64,000 nt of DNA, taken from NCBI RefSeq assembly GCF_964340395.1, contig NC_135560.1, forward strand, positions 20,587,675 to 20,651,674. Reading direction: 5' to 3'. Shown one piece after another: positions 50,501 to 62,100 of this stretch (position 1 is its first letter; each line of letters starts with the position of its first letter). Position numbers and translations under genes: made by a program. Origin of the DNA: Glandiceps talaboti (taxonomy: Eukaryota > Hemichordata > Enteropneusta > Spengelidae). The notes below the pieces were generated by a model. That model searched no databases. It was not told the DNA's origin and saw only the letters and a program-made list of their open reading frames with translations.

Positions 50501-53500
50501 CAATATGTAAATTCAGTTGATATTATCGCATGCATACCCATTGAATATAATGAATGTTATCTGAGACGTGATGTACATTTTATAATCGTCCTATTTTGTC
50601 ATTGACATTCAATAATGTGATGATTTTCTACATATATTTACATTATTCATCCTTTCTTATTTCTTAATGATAGTGTGTCGGATTGTTGACGCATTGTAAG
50701 TGTTATAAACATTTTCATCGATTTTACTATGGTTAAAGTTTCTTGGTAAAGCTATCAGTTCATTAATGTCTGTGTAGTAAATGAATGCAAACAGACGGTT
50801 TAAATCTTCGACTAGTTTAGCATCTCAGTGGTCGTTTTCAAGAAATTTGAAGAACTAATGTTTCTTAAAACTAGAGTTCTACTGTTTTGATTTTAAGGTT
50901 TCAAGACCAACTACAGTAGTTAAGACCACTTTTTAATTTAGACCCCTCCAGTTGTCCGAGTTCGGATATGATTAATCGACATGTGTAACTTTGAAGTCTA
51001 CAGAACAGTATCTCTTGAAAATTTATAGGTCGTGTTTACGAGTGATGTCCATTTGATATTAGTTTGCCTCTAGCGTCATAATGAATATCGATTTTCATAT
51101 ATTTGTAACTAATTTAGAATCACATAAAGTTGGATGATATTAAATTCAAACGGTGACGATGATTAAAAGATAACTTTTGATACTGTGACTTTTCAAACAG
51201 ATACGAAAAAACACATTCAAAGACTGTTTCATGTGACAATGAAATAAATATATGTATGTTCTTTATTACGTTGTAATTTGGCAGATGGATATTGTTAAAC
51301 ATAAAGGATTGCCAATGGTAAAATTGCTGAATTCTTTGACCAGCTTGTAATGGAATATTAAATCTTCTAAATAGAAAAAGAATAAGGAATACCAAACATA
51401 TATATCAATTGGCAGCAGCAGTTGAACCTGATAGATGCAATGTACAGATAGACCAAAAGAGCAATGCATCATATATATTACTTGACTTGGTTGGGTGTGG
51501 TTAAGCAACAGCCGCTGAACAGTAACACCTACATGAACCTGTTTAGTTGTTAAAGTAGCAGCCAAACTATATATACATTTTATTTCATGTGAATATATAC
51601 GTGTTTCCGCTTGAAAATCAAGAGAAATGACAGATACTGTGAGAACGCGACTTTCGAATCTAACATGAGACCAGTGTATCTATTTCTTATCGAGTGCACG
51701 GCTACTGAATTATAAATTTGGTCAAATTTTACCTCGAGAAAGATATAAATGTAATAACTTTTTGGTAACAACAACGACATGTACGCATGCGCTTTGGCCA
51801 CTCTCGTAACGATTTATGATGGGAGAGGGGCGAGTAACAAACAAAGTAAAATGCGTAAGGTTTATGTTAAATCAGGTTAGAGAAAGATCACAGTAACAGA
51901 GATACTAACTACCAACCACCATCGAATTCCATCTTGTCTTGTGTTTTGCACTGACAATGTCGCAGTTGTGTTTGGATTACAATTAATACATGATCAATAT
52001 TCCGAGACAAAACTTATACCCACCTAATCTTAATACCACTATTGATCACACGGTTATGTTAGAGTTTGATTGCTATGCATAATATATTCCGGGTAAGAAG
52101 AAGAAGAATGAAAAACAACTAAACGATACTTGCATCTTACATCTTACCTGAAATGTTTATGAATAATTATATCATGATTTATATCAAATGATATCACAAT
52201 TAATAACTATATACGCTATGTTGATTGAGAAAGCATAATTAGGTTATATAGGCTAATAAAAATATGATATATAATAAATTAATTTTATGAATATCATTCT
52301 ATCAGATGCCACTGTATAATATCTTTTTCATTGCGTTAATCTATCTATCATTCTAAAACTGGATAATACATGTAATGATGCTTAATATTTCATTAAAAGT
52401 TGTACAGTACTTAAGCAATAAAATATTTGATAACATTGTAAATAATAACATTAAAATACATTTTGCTTTTAGAATACATTTCAGGTCCGGTTACCTGCAT
52501 CGTTTTTGGCATTCCTTAAACGTCGAGATAGCTAAAATAGTGTATCTATTCAACATGCATGGTATCGGCTTGCTTTTACATTTAAAAAAGCACCAAGTAA
52601 TTAATCATTCGCTTGTCTCACTCGGTGTCTCATTAACTGTGATGGGTCATTTTGACAGCTGAGCTTATTTGTGAAAGAAAGAAAAGTGCATACATAACAT
52701 GTCAACGCACGGCCTTGAATCTTTGTACGTGATTAAAATACAAAGATTTGTGTTTAATGAATGTATAATCACCATTTTACCAAATATAGCACTTCCAGTC
52801 TCGAAAGTAGATATACCTTGATTGGCTAGGACAGAAGCTGAAGGTGAAAACACAACTTCCAAGGGACGCCTATACATACAGCGCGATGCTTACGAAAGTA
52901 ACTCCTTCTAAGCAAATTCTTGAAATACATCGATTTCCTTGCTTAGATGTAGAAATCATCTATGTCGAAAAAATGATGTTCAAAATGATTGAGAACTATA
53001 GCTATCAAATGGAATCAAGCACATGTGGACACAGTTAAAAAGTACAGTTAAAACCTGGTCTGAGCTTTGGTTTTAAGTAACTGGTTGTATCAAACATATA
53101 TTCAAACAGCAGTGTGTGAACTGATTTCCACTGCGTTTCTTAAACTGAGCAACGACACATACTAATAACAGTATTGTAATATCATACACCAAGGAAAGGA
53201 TAAATTCGTGGACGTAATATGCCTTATACTCTAATCCTAGATGGACTCTTGGCGTCAGCAGTAGTCTAATGAAATTAAACTGCAGTGGCAGTAGTATATT
53301 ACAACATACATTATCAATACGTTGCTAAACTATCGCTATAATCTGTACCATATATAGAACGTTCCAGCTCATTAATCAAAATCCACAGCAATCCATACGA
53401 ACATCAAAAACAACTATGTGATGTATATGCCTTCAAAGTGTGCATCAACAGTTTAGTTTTCAACATTTACATGGAAAAGCAAAAACAATCTAATTTATCT

Positions 53501-56500
53501 TTATTTTTAAGGTTTACGAGATTGTTTTGAACATAAAAGTACGAAATGCATTAAATTTATGATGGTAACAATTCAATATTGATGAGGGACGAATGACTGA
53601 TATTAAAACGTAAAAGTCTCCGAGTCGTATTTCCATTATCATTGATATAAACAAAACAATGCGTCAATGAATTGATGTCCATTAAAGTTGTTACACAAGG
53701 GAATATATATATAGGTTTAGTAATCACAATCCACAGGTTCGAAGACGTTGTTTTGTTTTGATTGTGAGTACTGATAAATTTCTGTTTAGAGGATAAGATA
53801 AGAAAGTTCTAAAAAAAACATTCATTCATCGTAATTTTGCTAATATATGAAGTCTCCCTTGGCAGACGTTTGTACACATATGTAACTGTATCCATCGCAT
53901 TAACAGGTAACTCTTAAAATGGGATATTACGTAATTCAGGCTCCAATTTATGCTAAACTTATATTGAAAATGTCAGAAACAAGATAAGACGCAACATTTT
54001 CTGGTTTCATTTGCGCCTCCATCCCTGAACGGATTCTAGACGAACAGTGAACATCAAAATTTGGACGCGTGCCAACTGTGCATTATCGCTCATTTTAGAC
54101 GCGCTTGTTCGATGTCTAGACCAATCAGATCTCACGATTTGCACCATCAATATACTGGTATAATATAATTGTTATTAACTCAGGCCAACCTATAAGACAC
54201 TTACTGTAGACCATTACATAAATTAAATCACCAGACCATGGGAATCATATGCTACACTAAATATTACCTTGGATCTGAAACGACATTGAAAGAAGCACTG
54301 TAGACTAAGTGATGAAAACTATATTAGCATGTATTACCTCAATAATCTTCAATGTAAAACGTACGACAGTTTTATAATGAGTTAATTCGGTCAAAGAAAT
54401 TACTTGCCGGTCATGGCAGGTTAATTAATTGTTCAGTTTACTGTTAATTAAGTATTCATGAGATGAGTTGATGACAATGATTTAAGAGTATTTAGAGTGC
54501 TATAGACTAAAGCTATTACTTTGGTTGATATGATTTCATGACCTCATTGTCCTCCCAGCTCATATATACTTTACTTTGTGTACTTGTCATTTTCACAGTA
54601 ACTTGTTAATTTTTTGTTCTCAACACTTTAATGTTGGTCATTTCTCAAACAGCGATGGCATTTGGTATCCCTATGCATTAATCTCATTACCAAACTAACT
54701 TAGTATACTAAGAAATTAGACAGGTCACTGCTGTCCGTCTATCGATCATTTGAGTTGTTGATCCCTGAGGGAGATGGCATCTATTCTGGTACACGCTAAT
54801 GTGCTTTATTTGTCGTTATCGGATTTAATGCGATCAAATTGTGATCCTAGGAAACGCTAAAGTTAGTTAGTACCAAGACTATGAATATCAGTTCAAAATT
54901 ACAAATCAGGTTGCGCCTTGACAAATAGAATTAATTAATGTTTCCTGTTTAGGGTATGGATTGTTTTGTAGAATCTAAATCACAAAAAAACTTTCTTCTT
55001 TCAAATGTCTCCCTCTACTTATTTCAAAAGGTAATCGTTTACGCTTAAAAACCATGATAACTTGCAATATTGTATATTTAATATATATATTAATATTATA
55101 TATAATTGTATATTTTTATTAATTTTAATTTTGTGTATACGTGCACGAATATTCAATGCATCAAACCAATCAGTTTCTTCGAATGTAAATCGTTTACCTG
55201 CAATAAAAGGGAACTTGCAATCCAGACTGAGCATGCTCAGACGCAAAGGACTATGGGATTATCTGTGGTTATCGTAATACCTAATCTGGAGCTACTAATA
55301 AAAAACCTCCAACAATTGTCAGGGTGACTATGAATTGATCATTCGTGGTTGCAAAAAATGTAACAGTATTGTTTACAATACCAATTCATTAGTATTTATT
55401 ATCACATTCCCATAATGCAACATTCAACATGGCGGGTTTGCAAGTTCCCTTTGGCATTCTTTTGTAAAACTGCACAATGTCAGGAGTTACTTTTGTTGAG
55501 GGGAACGTCATTCTAGGAATCCGATATACATGTATATCATGCGCTTTGGGTAATGGATGATTATTTCATTTAACACCACATAAATATGCACCATTGCAAG
55601 GAAACACCATATTGAAACTTTATTTCACCCCTACTGTTCTCACACTACCCAATCGTTGACTCATGGGACTTAGCAAACATTCATGTTTATTATATGCATA
55701 CTGAATATTCATGACTATTTATCTAAAGATAATAAGAACTTAGGAGTCATGAATATTCAGTGTGAATCTAATAAGTCTGCTAAGTCCATGAACAAATGCT
55801 GGTAGACAAGAGTGAGAATGATCGAGGTGAAATAGAGTTTCAATTTGGTGTTTCTTGGCAATCATGTACAATTTATGTGATGGTAAATCATAAAATGACT
55901 CTCCAAAACCCAAGGTTTATGAAAATACTTTTATTTTATGGAGTGGCGTTCCCATTTAAACTATGATAACTATGCCATGTCCTTATTTCAACCCTATGTT
56001 TTAAAAAAAACTATTATTTTACCCCCATATTATCACACAGTTAAAAATACATGGACAGTGGGCAGGTTAAATCATTGTCCTCAATACTGTGAGTTGATAG
56101 ATGAATGCCCCAACTTTTATGTCAAACTGCTGTCACTGCTGGTTGTCTTCTCGCCTATTTGTCCTATCACGATTTTTTCTGCATTTCTTCTACTTCCCAT
56201 TCCTCCTTTGTTTTCTGTCTTATCACCCCCGCTCATCTTTCCATAGCGATATGTATAATAGTTCAATTATTCGTTGAACTGTAACAGTCATACAAGAATG
56301 GTCGCAGTCAATGCTATAACATGACAAACCCATATGCAATTAGAATAAATTAATGCTGCCCATGGTTTGTAATACATCAACCTCCAAAACAGACGAGCAA
56401 TGTATTTTGAAAAAAACATCTTCATCTTGCCTGATGCCAAATGTCCTAAATTAAAATCATTAATTGTTATGGTTGAGTTGACACTCATGTATACTTTTAA

Positions 56501-59101
56501 ACAAGTGCTCCCAAACGCAGTGACTTATTAAACCAATTCTTGAGGTTAAGTACCTATTGATTTCCTTGTAAAACAAATTTCAAGAAACTTTACATTCGGT
56601 GTATTACAATCAATCTATGAAGTTGAACAATCTCTGTACCTGTAACACTTGTTGAATACACATCAACATTTCCAAATACTAACGGCAAGAATACATTTTG
56701 ACTATATTGATGAGTACCAAGGAAAAATAAATGATTAATTGACCACAGTGTGAATATACACTGTTTCTAGTCGTGGACATCATTGAATCTGTGCTAAGAT
56801 TTGTTCAATCAATGTAAATTAGAACAAGCTGTTTTACACTGAGTAGCCCCGTAACAATTAGTCCAATTGTCAGGTTAATAACAATTTATGTATATTGACA
56901 TGTTTTAGTCTTACAAAACGCCGATACAAGTAATAAATGACATTGTGTGTTAAATATAAATAATAAATAGTTGAAATAAAGATTCTAAAGTTAAAAGAGA
57001 TTGCTTAAGATCCACTGAAACATATTGTTACACATGTAAATATCATAGGGTTTAAGTATCATATTTGTTCCTTGCAGACGTTGCTGATGCGTCTAAATAC
57101 AGCATTGCTCTGACTAGGTTTCTTTTGGACAACTATCCAAAATATCCCGTACGTCCAGTGTTAAATGAAACCACGCCCATCGTTGTGTACCATAGACTGA
57201 CACCAATACAAATCATCGACCTGGTAGGTGAACATATTCCTGAACTTTATAATTGAAGAATATTCACATTGTGAATCCTTCCTCATGGTATCTCTGGTGA
57301 TTGTACTGTACGATTCATATTTTGTAAAATTAATGCTTAAAACATGAAGGAATACAATTAATGTAAATTTAATAAAGTCCAGTACTTTGCATTACAGTTC
57401 AGTGCAGTGCGGTGCGAATGAAAGTGCTTTCGACAGAACTGAATGTTAGGACATAAAAAATGTTTATGGACTCTGATAATAAAATAGGCATAGTCTGTAT
57501 ATACAATATTCCTTTGTCAGCCAATGCCAAACCATACTGTTTCACAGTTATAAAATACTAAAAATTGATGCGTCGGTCGAATATACAGAAGACGAGATAG
57601 ACAAAGTGGATAGCAGTTAATCGTGCGTATACTTCCTAAAGCTAATATTTTTGAACACGGGAAGTTAAGCAAATGGTAGTAGAGGTTGGCGAGCAACTTT
57701 ATGATCACAACATTTGTATTTATTATTCAGAATATTAGAATTCAATACATGCGGATGATTACGTGGTTGTAGCTTTCATCATAATTATTATACCATATTT
57801 ATTAAAAATGTGATATTGAAAAATATATATTTATTTGTGGATTTTTATCCAATAAAGAGCTTTACTTTTAAATTACTATATTCTTCTTCTAAATATCATT
57901 TTGGAAAGTTGTGCCCTCACACGGTGATTCAGAGAAACTGGTTTTTAGGGTATAATTTCTGGTCTTTCAAAATTTGACTCCCGTCTTTATCCCACCACTG
58001 TAATTTCATATACATCTTAATGTTTTGCAATTGACAAAGTTACAACCGTGAATTTGGTCTATGATTTTCCCATTTGTCCTTAAAATAGCAAAACACGTCG
58101 TCAAGCTGTTTTATTAATTAAGAACATAAGTGAAAACTCCATTTTTTCTTCCATTTGGCCACTTTCATACCATGATGAAAGTTTTAAATCTAAAAATCTT
58201 TGAAATTAATGTTTATGATACAATGATGTTAAAGATGGCATTTGATCCAAACACAAACTTGAAAATTGTTACCTAATATTTTCGACTGCACTCTACAGAT
58301 TGCCCAAGATTATTTCCAAATTATCTTGTGTAAGTTTATGGTCTTGAATCTCGTGATGCTAGCATTTTTACAATTGTCAAATAGTCGTATATCATTTACT
58401 ACTGTAACAAAGAAAGCTACAAACACTGTCACCATCACCACCACCACCACCACCACCACCACCACTATTACTGCTGCAACAACTACTCATTACTAGTACT
58501 ACCATTACCCCCTTACTTCTAAAATTACTCCTAAAATTGTTCTACAACTTGTTCTCTTGCTAGCACAAAGTCTGCCCTCAAAGATAAAAACAGGAAAAAC
58601 TTTCGAAAGAAACGTACCGCTTCAGTCTATCGTAATCGTTTTGTTTCTGTTTCGTTTTGATTTACAAAAATGCCTTATTTCACGTTCATCTATATTGACC
58701 TGCATACGTTTTAGATATGATATGTCTAAATTTGTCATAAAAATATAAAATAAAATAATCGTTATAGTGTACCTTGGTGACAGAAATATTGACGAATATA
58801 TTGATTTAAATGTTCCTATCCATGTTTTATATTTGAACAGGATGAGGCGAACCAGATATTGATCTTAAAAAGTTGGCTTGGTCAGGTAATTATTGTTGGA
58901 AAATGTCACTTAATGCATCACTCATATGCAGATTTGCAGCTCACAATACCAAACATTATTTTAGTGGTTGTCTGCTGTTTGATTTATTTTAGTACATACA
59001 TATATATCTATGCATCGATCGATCTTCATGTCTCTCTCGCTGTCTGTCTGTCCGCCAACCCACCTGTTCTTCTCCATAGTTATCCATCTGCCGGCCAGCC
59101 A

Positions 59102-59169
<68 letters not shown>

Positions 59170-62100
59170 GCCTGCCTGCCTGCATATATGTGTGTATGTA
59201 GATTTGTCTCTCGTGTATCTATTTCAGACTTGATATGCTTTAAAAGACACTGGATATTTTAGAAAGGAAGACATAATGTGGATTGGTAGTGATATAACAC
59301 ATTCGTAGCTGTCTTAAAAAAATATAGGATAGCTCATTTTCGAATTGCCTGAATATCTAAAATGATAATATTCCAATATCTGAAGTGCTTCTGATCCCAG
59401 GAGGTGGAATATATGTACGGAATAACCACGATTTCTCAAATGCCAACACTTCATTAATGGGTTATTGTTAAAGACATGTCATGGACTAAGATTAATGAGA
59501 CGTCGGTCAATTAATGACCTCTCTCAATTAGATGACATGTTGGACATATGAACAAATATGCAGAGTTAACTGTTGTGTAGAGTCGTTAGAAGCAAAGAAA
59601 CCACTCTCGTTAAGCGGTTACCATTTGCATTATCATATCTGTGTCTGTGTGTTGTGTTTACCATTTTTCGACACGAAAAGTCTTCCAAACTTAGATTGAT
59701 TGATAGTAGTCTGTTTTCAACTTTTAAAAACTATGTTTACAACGTCAACAACCTCATAAGAAAATCTAACCGTCTCTCGCGTGTTTATTCTTAGTGTCTC
59801 AATGAAACATTTAAGTAGTTTTACTAATCCCATGACAGTCAATGACGTTATAGTGACATAATATGTAATAAAACTGTATTAGTGAGTGCATCGTATTTCA
59901 TGGGAGGCCACACACAGAAATTACAGACTACTAACAATCTTGTTAATCCTTTCCTGATCGAGTCAATGGAATTCAAATTCTAAAGACTCTTGTTTTTAAA
60001 TATAGTTATCTCATGTTTATAAATACAGTTTCGTCATTTCATCATTTATGTTAGATCTTTTATTAGTAATAGCATCTCTTAATTGCTGTAGATCGTAACT
60101 ATTCAAATAAAACAACGTATTGATATTAACTTGATGGTGATGGGTCGATGTGTTTTACTACTATCACTCATGTATCATAAAAATACTGGCTTACCTTGAA
60201 AGTAAATTGCTTCAACCCAGAATTACGATGGAAAAATAATATTAACATTCTCTAAATTCATCAATACATCCGAAAAAATTCTCTTACCAACAGCTAAATG
60301 TCACCATACGTGGCCTTTCTCAATAGCTCAATGTATACATTTAATTGATGTTTATACAATATATTCTGGTCTTTTAATGGAAAAACAAAATATTATATTT
60401 TTCAAAACGATTGGACGTCCTCTTCAAAGCTATCAAATATTGGAAATTTTCCCCGGTAATCAATAGTCACTATTTTGAATATTTGAAGCCTCAATCAAAG
60501 TGACTGTTTTGTAGCCCAAGCCTGCCGCCAAGTATTGATGTTAATGTTGGACATGTGCCCATAGCAGGAAGTATATTACGCAATCGAATTTTGATATTTA
60601 AACTAAACTCTGATACACAATTAACTGTACATGTCTGATTCTATAAGACTATCAGACGAATACTGGTGTACACAGTGCACGTTTGTTTCCTTGAATAGAA
60701 AACGAGGTGAAGCAAACATCTCAAGTCGTCCTTGTTTTTTTTTTGTATATAAGAATCTTTTTCTTTATTTCCATTTTGATCTGGGTCCCACAGAGCAGTA
60801 CATTACTAAAAAAACAAAAAGGCATGTTACAAGGTCTTGAATAGATCGCACAAACCAGACCACTTTTTCAAATGTGTGGTTAATTTCTTTTTTTTGTACA
60901 GCTATCCAATACTCACAATGGTATATACTCTTCAAATACGGAAGAAAACTTTCAAAACGTGGTATTTTTTCCAGGAATTTACAATAGTAAATATGTCTTC
61001 TAACAATGAGACATATACAATTCACTATAATAGATTCTTCTGGATCTGATAATATTTTACACAGTTTACTTGGATCGTGCTGTAATTTCAGTGTTTTTTT
61101 CAAAAAAACTAAGACATCATTCCAGAGGGCTTCTGAGTAACTACACTGGAAAAAGAGATGTTCATGAGTTTCTATAGCAGTTTTACAAAAAGTATACAAA
61201 GGGGATGGATATTTTTCTGGATTAAACTTATGAAGTTGACCATTTGTATACAAGATGTTATGCAACAGCTTAAACTGAAATTACCTACTTGTACACTCTA
61301 TTGTCATACTTGTAATCAAACCATAGAGTCTGTCCCAAGGAAGATTTCCAATACCAAGTTGAGTTTCCAATTTCATCTGGCTACTAGGAGGTATAAATTT
61401 CCTTCGTAGGAGCTCAAATTTAATTTTTTCCTTGGATACATTGTCCAGAGTCTGAAGTGAGTCTTCAATGGTGAGGTATACATTGTCTAAGTGTCTAGTT
61501 TTACTTTCTTTTAGAAATGCTGGGATAGATGAAATGATACCAAACCATCTGAGCTTTTGTATCAGTGATAACCTATCATTAGAAACTCTCTCCCATGGAA
61601 TTGGTTTATCATCCAAAAACAAATCAGATACACTGTTTATACCAATTTTACTAAAATCCTCATAATAAAATGAATGTCCTCCAATCAGAATATGCTTATT
61701 ATTCCAAATTAACTGATCTCTACTGTCTTGCTGCTCTTTCGTAAATTTACTCCATGTATCAAAGCAATCTGTCATGAAGTCAGTAAATTTAACAGGTAAA
61801 TATTTTGTATCAAAATTACATCTAAACACTATGTTACCACCTATTTTTTGTAGCTTACTATCAACAAAACATTTCCAAAGTCCTGGGGCTGTAGGGTCCA
61901 AGTCCAAGTCGTCCTTGTTTGTAGCTCACTAATAGCAAGAAAACAACAAGTTTGGAAAACTTTTGTTTTATTGCGAAGTACAGAAAGTGATTTGTAAATG
62001 AAGTGGGTGCACATGAGTAATCATAACACGACGCCCAATCTGTGCATGTATCAATCACTTCCCCATCACCGTGCATAAAACTTTTGTCTACTTTTGATCA

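Noticed and set aside
55938-56246. 102-codon plus-strand frame next to the palindrome
   Set aside because: No family resemblance, and it lies inside the receptor intron with no splice support.
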